64,000 nt of DNA from Neorhizobium lilium (GTDB lineage: Bacteria > Pseudomonadota > Alphaproteobacteria > Rhizobiales > Rhizobiaceae). Positions 10,886-21,535 of this stretch are shown in pieces (within the stretch, counting starts at the first letter, position 1; the number at the start of each line of letters is the position of its first letter). A program made the translations under genes and the position numbers. Location of the stretch: assembly GCF_004053875.1 (NCBI RefSeq), contig NZ_SBIP01000003.1, forward strand, positions 62,001-126,000. Reading direction: 5' to 3'. Under the pieces are notes generated by a model, which saw only the letters and a program-made list of their open reading frames with translations, made no database searches and was not told where the DNA came from.

Positions 10886-11878
10886 TCAACCAAGCGCCTT
10901 GATCGCAGCCATCACATCATCCTCGATTTTGATCCCGTGTTTCGCCGCTTCGGCGCGCAGACCGCGCCCTCTTCGGCCCGGAAGCCTCACGCCGTCCTGC
11001 CTGGCCATTTCATGTGCGAGATCAGCGAGACGACGAGCCGCTCCGGCTCCTGCCGCAGCCGACGGATCGATCGCGATGATGGCTTGTCCCAACGATGGCG
11101 GCGGGCCTTTCTCATCGAACAGGGAACTTGCCTGGTGGGAGAAATGCGCGCCCGTCAGTCCCGCTGCAAGCACTTCTACCATAAGCGCTAGTGCTGCACC
11201 TTTCGCACCGCCCGAAGGCGCCATCGTGCCCTTCATGGCCGCAACCGCATCGGTGGTCGGATTGCCGTCGACATCGAAGGCCCAATCATCGGGAATATCC
11301 GTGCCCTTCTGCGTCGCTTCCATCACCTTGCCGCGCGCCACCTTGGAGAGCGCGAGGTCGATGACCAAAGGATCGGCCCCTTCCAGCGGCGTGGCAAACG
11401 CAATGGGATTGGTGCCGAATAGCGGGACCTTGCCGCCCCAGGGTGCCATCGACGCCGGGGCATTGGCGAACATCATCGCCACCAATCCCTGTTCGGCGAA
11501 GCGTTCGACGGTCAGCGCCATGACGCCGGCATGATGGGAGCGGTGGATGGCGGCAAAAGCTATGCCCTGTTCACGAACCATCGCAGGAAGCTGTGCCACT
11601 GCAAGGTCGAGTGCAGGATAGGCGAAGCCATGTGCGGCATCCACTGCAAGTACGCCGGGACGGGTCCGCTCAGCCACCGCTGTCGCCTGCCCGTCCACCT
11701 TGCCGGTCCGCACCTGCTTCACATAGGCCGGCACGCGCCGGAGCCCATGGCCGGATTGTCCAGCAGCCTCCGCATGGACGAGCGCCAGGGCAACGGAGCG
11801 GGCAGTGGCAGGCAGAACGCCATTGGCTTCGAAAACGCGCTTCACGAGCGTTTCGGCTTCAAGAAGTGTCATGTGCAT
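10886..11878 (-). CDS. Malate/L-lactate dehydrogenase family (Ldh2) oxidoreductase
   Basis: A ~330-aa NAD(P)-dependent 2-hydroxyacid dehydrogenase of the Ldh2/YlbC family, distinct from classical LDH/MDH. Recognisable segments are SGHGLRRVPAYV near the N-terminus, AIHRSHHAGV with the likely catalytic His, the substrate region LFGTNPIAFATP, and DLALSKVARGKV. The substrate could be malate, lactate, ureidoglycolate, sulfolactate or delta-1-piperideine-2-carboxylate; sequence alone does not decide. Several starts are possible (TTG 11899, ATG 11878, ATG 11872), none with a strong ribosome binding site. It stands alone between the small RNA and tonB. Confidence 0.8.
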   Translation of the reverse strand: MHMTLLEAETLVKRVFEANGVLPATARSVALALVHAEAAGQSGHGLRRVPAYVKQVRTGKVDGQATAVAERTRPGVLAVDAAHGFAYPALDLAVAQLPAMVREQGIAFAAIHRSHHAGVMALTVERFAEQGLVAMMFANAPASMAPWGGKVPLFGTNPIAFATPLEGADPLVIDLALSKVARGKVMEATQKGTDIPDDWAFDVDGNPTTDAVAAMKGTMAPSGGAKGAALALMVEVLAAGLTGAHFSHQASSLFDEKGPPPSLGQAIIAIDPSAAAGAGAARRLADLAHEMARQDGVRLPGRRGRGLRAEAAKHGIKIEDDVMAAIKALG

Positions 11879-11918
11879 GAATGTATCCGGGGTGATCAAA
11901 GGCAGGAGAGTGAATGGA

Positions 11919-12932
11919 TCACTCGCACCTTAGAGCCTGATCCAGATAACTTGCAACACCCGAGGGCGGAGCCGGAATGGGCGAGGCGCGCCGAACCGCC
12001 GAAACAATGTAGCCGTCGATCTCCGAATTTCCTGAGGACCGCGCCAGCGAAACATTGGTGATATTGCCGCTGCCATCGAAATTGAATCGGACGGCCGCCG
12101 TGCCGGTGCCGCCACCCGGGCATTTGCGGGCGTTGCGGGCGATCCGGGCTTCCACGCGCGACTTCCATTTGGCAGGCGTGACCGACTGCGAGAAAAAGCC
12201 GGTCGAGGTCTGGCTTGCGGCGGTGCGGTTGGATTGCGTGGTCTGGAGCGCCGCCTCCGTGCGCTCCTTTTGGACCTGCTCCTGCTGCTGCTTGGGGCGT
12301 TCCACCTTCTTGACCGGTTGCTTTTGCGGTTCCGGCTTCCTGGCTGCCTCCTGCGATTTTGCCGGCGCCGATGGCACGGGCCGCAGCATTGGCAGTGGCA
12401 CTTCGACGTTATCGAGGGCAGCCGTCACCTGCTGCTCGATGGGATCGACGGGCTCCGGCGGCGGCTCGACTGGTTCAGGTGGAGGGATCGTCTGGGTTAT
12501 GTCCGGCTCGGGGGGAGCAGGCTCCGGTGGCTGCTCGACAATGGGCTCGGGCGGAGCAGGTTCGGGAGCCTGCGCTGTTTCTGTCGGTGGCGGTTCCGGT
12601 TGGACCATGGGTTCTGCCTTGGCCTCCTCCACGGGTTCCGGCTGGGGTTCCTCGACAGGCTTGACCTCTTCGCTCTTCACCTCTTCGGTGTTCACCGTGT
12701 CCGGAGCGATCTGATCCTGCGTCGTATTGACGGCTTCCGGCTCAGGCGCCAACTCTATCATGATGGCCGCCGGCGGCGTATTGTCCGATGGCATGTCGAC
12801 ATCTTCGCGCATGAGGATGGCTGCAGCAGCCACATGCGCCGCAAGCACGATCGCGCCTGCCATGCTCCACAGCGCAACTTCGCGCACGCGCAGGCCGCCT
12901 CCGTCGTGGTGGGATATGGCGTGGCTGATCAT
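11919..12932 (-). CDS. tonB: TonB energy-transducing protein
   Basis: A 337-aa periplasm-spanning protein that passes proton-motive force from ExbBD to outer-membrane receptors. One N-terminal membrane anchor (about residues 20-41) is followed by a long Pro/Glu-rich spacer (repeats of PEPAPPEP type, residues ~60-180), a Lys/Gln-rich stretch and a compact C-terminal TonB domain (KWKSRVEARIARNARKCP...). It is unusually rich in acidic residues in the spacer. The ATG overlaps the exbD stop (ATGA), so exbB-exbD-tonB form one coupled operon. Confidence 0.9.
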   Translation of the reverse strand: MISHAISHHDGGGLRVREVALWSMAGAIVLAAHVAAAAILMREDVDMPSDNTPPAAIMIELAPEPEAVNTTQDQIAPDTVNTEEVKSEEVKPVEEPQPEPVEEAKAEPMVQPEPPPTETAQAPEPAPPEPIVEQPPEPAPPEPDITQTIPPPEPVEPPPEPVDPIEQQVTAALDNVEVPLPMLRPVPSAPAKSQEAARKPEPQKQPVKKVERPKQQQEQVQKERTEAALQTTQSNRTAASQTSTGFFSQSVTPAKWKSRVEARIARNARKCPGGGTGTAAVRFNFDGSGNITNVSLARSSGNSEIDGYIVSAVRRASPIPAPPSGVASYLDQALRCE

Positions 12933-13432
12933 GGTGCATCTCCCGCAGGCCTTTGCGCCGGTGCCGGTTGCGATGCCGGAGATTGTTGCGCCGGAGCTGG
13001 GGTAGCAGCTGCGGGAATGCTCTCCAATCCGACCAGGGCGATCTTCAGGTAGCCGGAATCCCGCAGCAGGTTCATGACCTCCATGAACTGTCCGTAGTCC
13101 ACCGCCTTGTCTGCCCTGAGGAAGATCCGTGTGTCGCGGTTGCCCTGCGTCAGGCGGTCGAGGGAGACCGCGAAAGCTTCGCGCGCGACGGGATCATTGC
13201 CGATGTTGAGGCTGAGATCCTCCTTCACCGTCACATAGACAGGTTCCTGTGGACGCTCGGTAGGCTTTGCGGTGGATGCCGGCAAATCCACATTGACATC
13301 GACCGTCGCCAGAGGGGCAGCCACCATGAAGATGATCAGCAGCACCAGGATCACGTCGATGAAGGGCGTGACGTTGATCTCGTGGTTCTCGGCGAGCTCC
13401 TCACCGTGATGTTCGCGGATGCCGCCGGCCAT
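12929..13432 (-). CDS. exbD: Biopolymer transport protein ExbD
   Basis: A 167-aa inner-membrane partner of ExbB and TonB. It has the single N-terminal membrane segment with the conserved proton-path Asp in INVTPFIDVILVLLIIFMV (residues ~19-37), followed by a periplasmic domain. The C-terminal ~25 residues are a Pro/Ala/Gln tail not typical of the family. The start ATG is two bases after the exbB stop, and its stop overlaps the tonB start. Confidence 0.93.
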   Translation of the reverse strand: MAGGIREHHGEELAENHEINVTPFIDVILVLLIIFMVAAPLATVDVNVDLPASTAKPTERPQEPVYVTVKEDLSLNIGNDPVAREAFAVSLDRLTQGNRDTRIFLRADKAVDYGQFMEVMNLLRDSGYLKIALVGLESIPAAATPAPAQQSPASQPAPAQRPAGDAP

Positions 13433-13434
13433 GC

Positions 13435-14481
13435 TCAGCCTCCTGCCACCAGGGAAACCGATGCCTTGCGGCCGGGCGGAAGCTTGCGGAAATCGAGGTC
13501 GCGGCTGACGAGCCGTTCCACACCCGCAGCCGCATCTGCGAGAAGCTGGCGGTATCCGGTCACCGAGCGGGCAAAGACGTTGTAGATGACGACCGCCGGA
13601 ATGGCGGCGACAAGACCGATGGCGGTGGCGAGCAGCGCCTCGGCAATGCCAGGCGCGACGACGGCAAGGTTGGTCGTATGGGCCTGGGAAATGCCGATGA
13701 ACGAGTTCATGATCCCCCATACGGTGCCGAACAGTCCCACAAACGGCGCCGTCGAGCCGATCGTCGCCAATGCGCCCGTGCCGCGCGCCATGCGCCGGCC
13801 GGCATTGGCTTCGATGCGGGAGAGAACGGAGCCGACGCGTTCCTTGACGCCGTCGCCGCCTGCATGATCGAGCGCGGCTTCGGAGAGCGCCACCTCTTCG
13901 GAGGCGGCCCTCAGCATCAGCACGGCTGGGCCACCGCGATTGCCCGCGGCGTCCAATGCCTCCGGGAGGGTACGCGCTGTGCGGATGATCTTCAAAGCAC
14001 GGTTGGCGCGGCTGCGCGCGCCGGCAAGCTCCAGCGTTTTTGCAAGCCATACGGTCCAGGTGATCAGAGAGGCGAATGCCAGCCCGCTCATCACAACCTT
14101 TACGACCCAGTCGGCCGCCATGAACATGCCCCAGGGCGAAAGATCGTGCGGCAGGTCAGAGCGCTGCTGTGGCGCAGGAGCCGAGCTGGAGGGCGCGGCT
14201 GCAGGCTGCTCCACTGGTGCTGCGGCCGAGGGAACCATAGTCGGCGCAGGCGGCGATACGTCGAGCGGCGCTGAGGATGCCGCTGGTGGCAGGGATTGGG
14301 CCGGAACAAGCTGTTCGGGCGCTGCAATCGGTGGAGCCGGCGGAGGGGCGTCTGGAGCCGGTGCCTGTCCAAAGGCGCCAAATGCCGCAAGAGCCACTGC
14401 CGCAAACAAGACCGGAGCGACAGCATATCCTGCACGGATCGGTCTCGCGGCAAGAGTGTAAGGCTTCGAATGAGCTGGCAT
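13435..14481 (-). CDS. exbB: TonB-system proton channel ExbB
   Basis: A 348-aa MotA/TolQ/ExbB-family inner-membrane channel. A hydrophobic N-terminal segment (about residues 17-38) is followed by a long Ala/Pro-rich periplasmic stretch (~40-110), which makes it longer than enterobacterial ExbB and is typical of rhizobial ones. The family core follows, with three membrane segments and the conserved [19 protein letters not shown] and [11 protein letters not shown] motifs. ATG 14481 gives a plausible N-terminus; the upstream frame is open but not protein-like. I saw no convincing RirA or Irr box in the 155 bases before it, although TonB systems are usually iron-controlled. Confidence 0.92.
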   Translation of the reverse strand: MPAHSKPYTLAARPIRAGYAVAPVLFAAVALAAFGAFGQAPAPDAPPPAPPIAAPEQLVPAQSLPPAASSAPLDVSPPAPTMVPSAAAPVEQPAAAPSSSAPAPQQRSDLPHDLSPWGMFMAADWVVKVVMSGLAFASLITWTVWLAKTLELAGARSRANRALKIIRTARTLPEALDAAGNRGGPAVLMLRAASEEVALSEAALDHAGGDGVKERVGSVLSRIEANAGRRMARGTGALATIGSTAPFVGLFGTVWGIMNSFIGISQAHTTNLAVVAPGIAEALLATAIGLVAAIPAVVIYNVFARSVTGYRQLLADAAAGVERLVSRDLDFRKLPPGRKASVSLVAGG

Positions 14482-14636
14482 GCGCGTACTCCGGACTGTT
14501 CGACTGGCGCGGCAAGGTTCGCCTTGCGGATGCGGCAGCCGCTGCCGGTCGCAATTGCTGCTACCGGATAATAAACATGACTGGAATTGGCAACTAATAA
14601 ATCTTGAGTACCGTATCAAATTCAGCCGGTGAGTGA

Positions 14637-15395
14637 TCAGCGGGCAAGCCAGCCGCCATCGACCGGCAGAACGACGCCGTGGACATAGTCCGAGGCGGGT
14701 GACGCGAGAAAGACCGCGGCTCCGCCCAGTTCATCCGGGTTGCCCCAATGTCCTGCCGGGATACGCGCCAGAATGGCGGCATTGCGATCCGGATCGACCA
14801 TCAGTGCTTCTGTGTTGTTGGTGGCGAAATAGCCGGGCGCGATCGCGTTGACGTTGATCCCTTTGGAAGCCCATTCGAAGGCAAGCTGACGGGTTAGTCC
14901 GGCCAGTCCGCTCTTGGACGCCGTGTAGGAGGGAACCCGAATTCCGCCCTGGAAGGAGAGAAGCGAGGCGATGTTGATGATCTTGCCGCGCCTGCCATCG
15001 GCAATGAGGTGCCGCGCAAAAGCTTGGGCGAGGAAGAAGACGGTCTTCAGATTGACGTCCATCACCGCATCCCAATCGTCTTCCGTAAAGTCGATGGCGT
15101 CTGCCCGGCGGATGATGCCGGCGTTGTTGACGAGGATATCGGCCCGTCCGCTCCAACCCAGCGTTTCCTCCAGTATCCGCGGGATCGGCTCCAGCGTCGA
15201 GAGGTCAGCCTCGATCGCCAACGTACGTCCACCAGCGGCACTCACCGCCGCTTCAGTCTCTGCCATCGAGGAACGCCCGACCAGCGCGACGTCCGCACCG
15301 GCGTCAGCCAGTGCGACGGCAATCGCCTGGCCGAGCCCCGTATTGGTGCCGGTGACGATTGCAGTCTTGCCGGTCAGGTTGAAAGAAACAGGCAT
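14637..15395 (-). CDS. kduD: SDR dehydrogenase, KduD-like (2-dehydro-3-deoxy-D-gluconate 5-dehydrogenase)
   Basis: A 252-aa classical short-chain dehydrogenase. The cofactor motif is [11 protein letters not shown] (residues ~14-24), NNAG is present, and the catalytic triad is Ser ([11 protein letters not shown]), Tyr and Lys (YTASKSG). The C-terminal VDGGWLAR and the overall pattern resemble KduD of pectin/alginate uronate catabolism, but other sugar-acid substrates are possible. The frame is open further upstream inside infB; ATG 15395 with GAGG 7 bases before it is the credible start. It follows the infB terminator. Confidence 0.8.
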   Translation of the reverse strand: MPVSFNLTGKTAIVTGTNTGLGQAIAVALADAGADVALVGRSSMAETEAAVSAAGGRTLAIEADLSTLEPIPRILEETLGWSGRADILVNNAGIIRRADAIDFTEDDWDAVMDVNLKTVFFLAQAFARHLIADGRRGKIINIASLLSFQGGIRVPSYTASKSGLAGLTRQLAFEWASKGINVNAIAPGYFATNNTEALMVDPDRNAAILARIPAGHWGNPDELGGAAVFLASPASDYVHGVVLPVDGGWLAR

Positions 15396-15411
15396 GCCGA
15401 TCCTCAAAAAG

Positions 15412-15443
15412 AAAGCCGCCGGGACTGTCGTCTCGGCGGCTTT
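15412..15443 (-). terminator. Rho-independent terminator of the rimP-nusA-infB operon
   Basis: A 10-bp perfect GC-rich stem (AAAGCCGCCG / CGGCGGCTTT) lies 22 bases after the infB stop. On the minus strand it is followed by CTTTTTG. It also overlaps the region just before the kduD ribosome binding site. Confidence 0.8.
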
Positions 15444-15465
15444 GGATTCCAACCCGTGATGAGCC

Positions 15466-18246
15466 TTACAGCGTCCGGGTGATGTGCTCCACGCGGAAGC
15501 ACTCGATGACGTCGCCGGCGCGGATGTCTTCGTAGTTCTCGAAGGCCATGCCACATTCCTGGCCCATCGGCACTTCGGCGACTTCGTCCTTGAAGCGCTT
15601 GAGCGTCTTGAGCTTGCCTTCGTGGATGACGACGTTGTCGCGCACCAGTCGAACACCTGCACCACGTTCCACCTTGCCGTCGGTAACGCGGCAACCCGCG
15701 ACCTTGCCGGTCTTGGTGATGTTGAACACCTCCAGGATTTCAGCATTGCCGAGGAAGGTTTCGCGACGCTCCGGCGAAAGCAGACCCGACATTGCTGCCT
15801 TCACGTCATCCACCAGATCGTAGATGATGTTGTAGTAGCGGATCTCGATGCCGGCCCGTTCGGCGGCCTGGCGTGCCTGCACATTGGCGCGGACGTTGAA
15901 GCCGATGATCGCCGCATCGGAGGACTCGGCAAGCGAGATATCCGACTCGGTGATGCCGCCGGCGCCCGAATGAACAATGCGGGCGCGCACTTCGTCCGTA
16001 CCGAGCTTGTCGAGCGCGCCGATAATGGCTTCGATAGAACCCTGCACGTCGCCCTTGATGAGCAACGGGAATTCCTTGTAGCCGGTGTTCTGCAGCTTGC
16101 TCATCATCTGTTCCAGCGAGCCGCGCTGGCCGGACTGACGTGCCGCCGCCTTGTCGCGGGCAAGCCGCTGGCGATACTCGGAAATCTCGCGGGCGCGGCT
16201 TTCGCTTTCGACCACGGCGAACCGGTCTCCGGCGGAAGGCGTCCCGGAAAGTCCGAGCACTTCGACCGGCATGGCCGGACCGGCTTCCTTCACATGATCG
16301 CCCTTGTCGGTGACGAGCGCACGAACGCGGCCCCACTGATCGCCGGCAACGATGATCTGGCCCGGCTTCAATGTGCCCTTCTGGACGAGAACCGTTGCCA
16401 CGGAACCGCGCCCGCGATCGAGCTGCGCTTCGATGACCACACCCTCGGCCGTACGGCTCGGGTCTGCCTTCAGGTCGAGAACTTCGGCCTGCAACAGGAT
16501 GGCATCCAGGAGCTTGTCCAGGTTCAGCTTGTTCTTGGCCGAAACTTCGACGTCCAGCACTTCACCGCCCAAGGATTCCACGAAGACTTCGTGCTGCAGC
16601 AACTGCTGACGCACCTTGTCCGGGTTTGCCTCATGCTTGTCGATCTTGTTGATCGCCACGATGATCGGAACGCCGGCAGCCTTGGCGTGACTGATGGACT
16701 CGATCGTCTGCGGCATGACGCTGTCGTCGGCCGCAACGACCAGAACCGCGATGTCGGTCGCCTGGGCGCCACGGGCACGCATGGCAGTAAAGGCGGCGTG
16801 GCCCGGCGTATCGATGAAGGTGATCTTCTGGCCGTGCTGTTCCACCTGGTAGGCGCCGATATGCTGGGTGATGCCACCGGCTTCACCTGAAACGACGCTG
16901 GTCTGGCGAATGGCATCGAGCAGTGAGGTCTTGCCGTGATCGACATGGCCCATGATCGTGACGACAGCTGGACGCGGCAGCATTTCGCCCGCGACGTCGG
17001 CAACGTTAAAGATACCTTCTTCGATGTCCGATTCCGAGACGCGCTTGACCGTATGGCCGAATTCGCCGGCAATGATTTCCGCAAGGTCGGCGTCGATGAC
17101 GTCGCCCGGCTTCATCATCTGGCCTTCCTTCATCAGGTACTTGATGACGTCAACGGCACGTTCGGACATGCGCTGCGACAGTTCCTGGATGGTAATGGTT
17201 TCCGGAAGGATGACTTCGCGGATGACCTTTTCGCGCGGCTCCTGCATCTGGCTGCGGCGGAATTTCTCCTGCCGGCGACGCATTGAAGCGAGCGAACGGC
17301 CACGCGCCGCGTCTTCTCCGTCCACATTGGCGGTGGTCACGGTCAGCTTGCCGCGGCGACGCTCTTCCTCTGTCTTCGGACGAGCGGGAGCCTTGGCTGG
17401 TACGGGCACCGGTGTGCGGCCGCGGCCGGGGACAACGCGCGGCGGGCCGCGATCGTCGTCTTCCTCGCCGCCGGTCTTGCGGCGTCCAAGCACAGGCGCT
17501 GCCGGGGCGGCGCCTGGTGCCGCGGGCCGCGGAGCCGACGGGCGGCCATCCGAAGCGGGGCGTGCAGCGGTGCCGGCAGCCCGTTCCGGCTGCTGTTCTA
17601 CGACAGCGGCAGGGGCGGGTGCCTCGACCGGTGCCGGTTCTGGAGCGGGCTCGGCAGCACGGCGAATGGCCTCTGCGGCCTCTTCAGCCTTGCGAACAAC
17701 CTCTTCGGCCTGACGGCGGACTTCGTCCTCGGCGCGGCGCTTTGCGTCTTCCGCATCACGCGCCTGAGCCTCGACCAGGGCGCGGCGACGGGCTTCCATC
17801 TCTCCGGCCGACAGGTCGTGCAGCACGTTCGGGCGCTGCTGCTGGCGCGGCGGCGAAGAAGACTGCGGACGCTGCGGCGAAGATGGCTGCTGGCGTGACT
17901 GGTTGTTGTTATTGTTGTAGCCACCCGGGCGCTGGCCCTGCGGAGCCGGCTGGTGCGCGCGGGGAGCGGGGCTGGCGGCCTGAGGGCGCGGAGGCTGCTG
18001 TGGCGCGGCGGCGGCGGGTGCCGGTGCGGCGGCTTCCACTGGCTTTGGTGCCGGAGCTGCGGGGGCCGTGTATGCGGGCTTTTCGTCCAGCGGCCGCGGA
18101 ACGCGGCGCTTTACGGTTTCGACGACGACCGCTTTCGTGCGGCCGCGACCCATATCCTGGCGCACCGTTCCCTGGCTCATCCCTGACGGCTTCAGGGTCA
18201 GGGTCTTCTTTACACCCAGCGTCTTATCGTCTTTGTTGTCGGTCAT
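15466..18246 (-). CDS. infB: Translation initiation factor IF-2
   Basis: A 926-aa GTPase that brings initiator tRNA to the 30S subunit. The N-terminus begins with the short [10 protein letters not shown] domain. A long Ala/Pro/Gln/Arg-rich linker with coiled-coil Glu/Arg/Ala helices covers residues ~55-330. The G domain contains [10 protein letters not shown] (G1), the TPGHAAF G3 motif and NKID (G4), and the C-terminal EF-Tu-like domains follow. The organisation is that of rhizobial IF-2. It is the last gene of the rimP-nusA-ylxR-infB operon and a terminator follows. The usual next genes rbfA and truB are absent from this window. Confidence 0.97.
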   Translation of the reverse strand: MTDNKDDKTLGVKKTLTLKPSGMSQGTVRQDMGRGRTKAVVVETVKRRVPRPLDEKPAYTAPAAPAPKPVEAAAPAPAAAAPQQPPRPQAASPAPRAHQPAPQGQRPGGYNNNNNQSRQQPSSPQRPQSSSPPRQQQRPNVLHDLSAGEMEARRRALVEAQARDAEDAKRRAEDEVRRQAEEVVRKAEEAAEAIRRAAEPAPEPAPVEAPAPAAVVEQQPERAAGTAARPASDGRPSAPRPAAPGAAPAAPVLGRRKTGGEEDDDRGPPRVVPGRGRTPVPVPAKAPARPKTEEERRRGKLTVTTANVDGEDAARGRSLASMRRRQEKFRRSQMQEPREKVIREVILPETITIQELSQRMSERAVDVIKYLMKEGQMMKPGDVIDADLAEIIAGEFGHTVKRVSESDIEEGIFNVADVAGEMLPRPAVVTIMGHVDHGKTSLLDAIRQTSVVSGEAGGITQHIGAYQVEQHGQKITFIDTPGHAAFTAMRARGAQATDIAVLVVAADDSVMPQTIESISHAKAAGVPIIVAINKIDKHEANPDKVRQQLLQHEVFVESLGGEVLDVEVSAKNKLNLDKLLDAILLQAEVLDLKADPSRTAEGVVIEAQLDRGRGSVATVLVQKGTLKPGQIIVAGDQWGRVRALVTDKGDHVKEAGPAMPVEVLGLSGTPSAGDRFAVVESESRAREISEYRQRLARDKAAARQSGQRGSLEQMMSKLQNTGYKEFPLLIKGDVQGSIEAIIGALDKLGTDEVRARIVHSGAGGITESDISLAESSDAAIIGFNVRANVQARQAAERAGIEIRYYNIIYDLVDDVKAAMSGLLSPERRETFLGNAEILEVFNITKTGKVAGCRVTDGKVERGAGVRLVRDNVVIHEGKLKTLKRFKDEVAEVPMGQECGMAFENYEDIRAGDVIECFRVEHITRTL

Positions 18247-18348
18247 TCCGTTCCTGTTCCTTCGGACGGGAACGAATGGCGACCATCAGAACCCGTCAAT
18301 AAATAGACATTAATCCGGTACGGCGGCCGGCTGTTGCCGGTGACCGCA

Positions 18349-19032
18349 TCATTGTTCTGGCCGGCCAGCGCCGCTCCGTGCTCCGGATTGACCGCTATAG
18401 CGGTACTTTTCGAGCATTGTTGCGCGCTTCACTACACCCTCACCCGCCTGCCCTGCAAGCGCGCAGGCATGGATAAAAGCATTCTGGCCCATCACTTCGT
18501 CCAATTCCGCCGTTGTCAGCAGCGAAAAGGATGGAATGTCTTCATCGGCTCCATTTCCGAACTTCCAGGCCTTGCGGGCCTGATCCAGTTTCCTCACTCC
18601 ATCGGCTGCCGCGTCCGCTGCGTGGAACACCGCAAGCGCGGCTCCTGAACGAATTGCGGCATCCACTTTCGTTGCGCCGGTGATGAATTGCCCGGCCTTG
18701 CGGGCCATGTTCATCATCCCGGTCAGATCGGCGACCAGCAGCCTTTCGACTGTCTGGCCAAGATCGGCATCGGCCTTCACATCGGCCTTGAGGGCGCGAG
18801 CGAAGATCTTCTTGGCAACAGCCCGCTCGACCAGTGGCCGCTCGGCCTTCACCCAGCATCCCCGTCCCGGCAGCTGCCGCTTCAGGTCCGGCACGATGCG
18901 CCCATCGGGCGCCGCCACGAAGCGGATCAGTGCCTCAGGCGACGTCGTTTCGCGGGTAACGATGCAGGTCCGGTCGTTCACGACTATCTCCTGCTCATCG
19001 TCATCATCCAGCTGGTTTGCCAGCGGGATCAT
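18349..19032 (-). CDS. YlxR/L7Ae-type RNA-binding protein
   Basis: A 227-aa protein with two small domains. The N-terminal YlxR fold holds RTCIVTRETTSPEALIRFV and LPGRGCWV; the central region (RKAGQFITGATKVDAAIRSG, ~110-130) resembles the L7Ae/ribosomal L30e fold. The C-terminal tail is Gly/Arg/Ser-rich. Such genes lie between nusA and infB in most bacteria and probably bind RNA or ribosomes; the precise role is unclear. The ATG overlaps the nusA stop (ATGA), showing translational coupling. The gap to infB is 102 bases with no clear feature. Confidence 0.88.
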   Translation of the reverse strand: MIPLANQLDDDDEQEIVVNDRTCIVTRETTSPEALIRFVAAPDGRIVPDLKRQLPGRGCWVKAERPLVERAVAKKIFARALKADVKADADLGQTVERLLVADLTGMMNMARKAGQFITGATKVDAAIRSGAALAVFHAADAAADGVRKLDQARKAWKFGNGADEDIPSFSLLTTAELDEVMGQNAFIHACALAGQAGEGVVKRATMLEKYRYSGQSGARSGAGRPEQ

Positions 19033-20639
19033 TCCTGTTCTACGGCGTCCGCCTCCTCCTCGACGACGACGTCCTGCTGGTTGGCGAGATCCTCTTCGGT
19101 GATCCAGCCGACGGACAGGCGAGCCTGCACGATCATGTTTTCGGCTTCGGTGCGGGACACGTCGAACTTGGAGAACAGGCCTTCGAACTTCTTCGTCTCG
19201 CCATTCTTGCGTTCGGTCCAGCCGACGAGGTCGTCGGCGGCGCAGCCGGCAAAGTCCTCGATGGTCTTGATGCCGTCCTCGCCGAGCGCCACCAGCATCT
19301 GGCTGGTCAGGCCTTCGATCTGGCGCAGCTCGTCCTGGACGCCGAGTTCCTTGCGCTTGGCATCCATTTCGCCTTCGATCCGCTCCAGATATTCCTTGGC
19401 GCGCATCTGGATTTCGCCGGCCGTGTCCTCGTCGAACCCGTCGATGGATGAAATTTCGTCGAGATCGACATAGGCAAGCTCTTCGACGGCAGCAAAGCCT
19501 TCGGACGCCAGAACCTGGCCGACCATTTCGTCCACGTCCAGCGCATCCATGAACAGGTTGGTGCGCTCGTTGAATTCCTTCTGGCGGCGCTCCGATTCTT
19601 CGGCCTCGGTCATGATGTCGATGTCCCAGCCGGTGAGCTGGGAGGCCAGACGCACGTTCTGGCCGCGACGGCCGATGGCGAGCGAAAGCTGCTCGTCCGG
19701 AACCACGACCTCGATGCGCTCGGCGTCCTCGTCCAGAACGACCTTGGAGACTTCGGCAGGCTGCAGGGCGTTGACGATGAAGTTCGCCGGCTCAGCCGAC
19801 CACGGAATGATGTCGATCTTCTCGCCCTGGAGTTCACCGACCACGGCCTGAACGCGGGAACCGCGCATACCGACGCAGGCGCCGACCGGATCGATGGATG
19901 AATCGTTGGAAACGACGGCGATCTTGGCGCGCGAACCCGGATCGCGGGCAACCGACTTGATCTGAATGATGCCGTCGTAGATTTCCGGCACTTCCATGGT
20001 GAACAGCTTCACCATGAACTGCGGATGCGTACGCGACAGGAAGATCTGCGGGCCGCGCTGTTCACGGCGCACGTCGTAGACATAGGCGCGGACGCGGTCG
20101 CCGTAGCGCATGTTTTCGCGCGGGATCATTTCGTCGCGGCGGATAATGCCTTCGCCGCGGCCGAGATCGACGATGACGTTGCCGTATTCGACGCGCTTGA
20201 CGGTGCCGTTGACGATTTCGCCGACGCGGTCCTTGAACTCGTCGAACTGGCGGTCACGCTCGGCTTCGCGAACCTTCTGGACGATCACCTGCTTGGCGGA
20301 CTGGGCAGCGATACGGCCGAAATCCATCGGCGGCAGCGGATCGGCGATGAAGTCGCCGATCTTGGCGTCCACATTGCGGTCGCGCGCCAGCGCCAAGGGG
20401 ATCTGCGTACCGTAGTCTTCGGCATGCTCGACCACTTCGAGAAGCCGCTGCAGCCGGATTTCGCCGGTCTTGGAGTTGATGTCGGCGCGGATATTGGTTT
20501 CCGAGCCGTAGCGCGAGCGGGCAGCCTTCTGGATGGCATCGGCCATCGCAGCCAGCACGATCTCGCGGTCGATGACCTTTTCGCGGGCCACTGCATCCGC
20601 AATCTGCAGAAGTTCCAGCCGGTTTGCGCTTACTGCCAT
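19029..20639 (-). CDS. nusA: Transcription termination/antitermination factor NusA
   Basis: A 536-aa RNA polymerase-associated factor. In order: an N-terminal polymerase-binding domain ([13 protein letters not shown]...), an S1 domain ([18 protein letters not shown]), two KH domains ([15 protein letters not shown] and the second around [16 protein letters not shown]), then two C-terminal helix-hairpin-helix acidic repeats. The C-terminal repeats and acidic tail ([10 protein letters not shown]) are standard for proteobacteria. It lies 66 bases after rimP. Confidence 0.97.
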   Translation of the reverse strand: MAVSANRLELLQIADAVAREKVIDREIVLAAMADAIQKAARSRYGSETNIRADINSKTGEIRLQRLLEVVEHAEDYGTQIPLALARDRNVDAKIGDFIADPLPPMDFGRIAAQSAKQVIVQKVREAERDRQFDEFKDRVGEIVNGTVKRVEYGNVIVDLGRGEGIIRRDEMIPRENMRYGDRVRAYVYDVRREQRGPQIFLSRTHPQFMVKLFTMEVPEIYDGIIQIKSVARDPGSRAKIAVVSNDSSIDPVGACVGMRGSRVQAVVGELQGEKIDIIPWSAEPANFIVNALQPAEVSKVVLDEDAERIEVVVPDEQLSLAIGRRGQNVRLASQLTGWDIDIMTEAEESERRQKEFNERTNLFMDALDVDEMVGQVLASEGFAAVEELAYVDLDEISSIDGFDEDTAGEIQMRAKEYLERIEGEMDAKRKELGVQDELRQIEGLTSQMLVALGEDGIKTIEDFAGCAADDLVGWTERKNGETKKFEGLFSKFDVSRTEAENMIVQARLSVGWITEEDLANQQDVVVEEEADAVEQE

Positions 20640-20705
20640 TGTCGTTGGTCTCCGTCGTCGGGATACATTTCCGGCACTTCGTGGGCGAAGGCCGTGATCG
20701 TTCTG

Positions 20706-21296
20706 TTATTCGTCGTCTTCTTCGCCGTTCTGGTTCGCTGCCTGCTGCTTGGCCAGCTTGTCGGCTCTCAGCGCATCGCGGATCAGGTCGTCGGTCAGAA
20801 TAAGCTTTGCTTCGGCAAGCGCCGAAAACGGTATCGTCACCCGCGGCGCCTCGCCATAGGCAACCTGATCCCGCTCGATCGTGAAGCCATCGGCATCCGC
20901 TTCAGCGATCTTGCCGCGGAACCGCTTGCGATTGTCGATCATGATCGACGTCTCGAACTTCACGATATGGCCCGTCCAGCGGGTGAAATCGGACTTGCGC
21001 ACCATCGGGCGGTCGATGCCGGGCGAGGACACTTCCAGATGATACGCCTTATCGATGGGATCTTCCACATCGAGAACGGGGGAAATCGCGGTCGATACGG
21101 CTTCGCAGCCCTCGACATCCATCGTGCCGTCGGCGCGCTCGGCCATGATCTGCAGCGTCGCGCCGTTCTGGTTCAGCATGCGGACGCGCACCAGCAGGAA
21201 ATCCATGGAAGCCAGCACGGGCTCGATGATTTCTGCAACTCTGAGATCGAGCCCGGTTTCGACGATGAGCCTCGGCTCATGTTCCGTTTGCGGCAT
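20706..21296 (-). CDS. rimP: Ribosome maturation factor RimP
   Basis: A 196-aa factor for 30S subunit assembly. Family segments are visible: [28 protein letters not shown] (the most conserved block, ~residues 87-99) and the C-terminal SH3-like barrel. A polar acidic tail (NQNGEEDDE) is added. Start ATG 21296 was chosen because GGAG lies 6 bases upstream; two earlier in-frame ATGs have no such site. It is the first gene of the rimP-nusA-ylxR-infB operon, and a terminator-like hairpin lies 68 bases before the start (see 21364). Confidence 0.93.
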   Translation of the reverse strand: MPQTEHEPRLIVETGLDLRVAEIIEPVLASMDFLLVRVRMLNQNGATLQIMAERADGTMDVEGCEAVSTAISPVLDVEDPIDKAYHLEVSSPGIDRPMVRKSDFTRWTGHIVKFETSIMIDNRKRFRGKIAEADADGFTIERDQVAYGEAPRVTIPFSALAEAKLILTDDLIRDALRADKLAKQQAANQNGEEDDE

Positions 21297-21363
21297 TTTT
21301 TCTCCGGCAATCATTGCAGGACCTGGCATTGCCAGATCCGGGTGGAGCGATCGGCCAACAAAA

Positions 21364-21391
21364 AAGAGCGGGTCCGGTCGGGCCCACTCTT
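21364..21391 (-). terminator. Terminator-like hairpin in the leader of the rimP-nusA-infB operon
   Basis: On the minus strand AAGAGTGGGCCC, a GACC loop and GGACCCGCTCTT form a 12-bp stem (one mismatch, one G-U pair) followed directly by TTTTTG. It lies upstream of rimP and downstream of the presumed promoter region, with no minus-strand gene behind it, so it looks like an attenuator or the end of a short leader RNA. Confidence 0.55.
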
Positions 21392-21535
21392 CATCGGACG
21401 ATCAAGAATATGGCCTGCATATACGCGGTCATGCCAGCAAATGCAAGGCTTTCGCTTTTGGCGGTGCCTGGTGCTGGAAATTGACACGTGGCGGTCTATA
21501 AACTTGGAATAGCATAGCAGCCGAAGGAATGCACC

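Noticed and set aside
14605..14618. TGA-N8-TCA element before exbB as a possible RirA iron box
   Set aside because: The RirA operator I know has a 9-base spacer; here it is 8 and the flanks do not match.
17283..18302. Plus-strand frame of 339 codons opposite the infB linker
   Set aside because: It arises from the Ala/Pro/Arg-rich linker of IF-2 read backwards.
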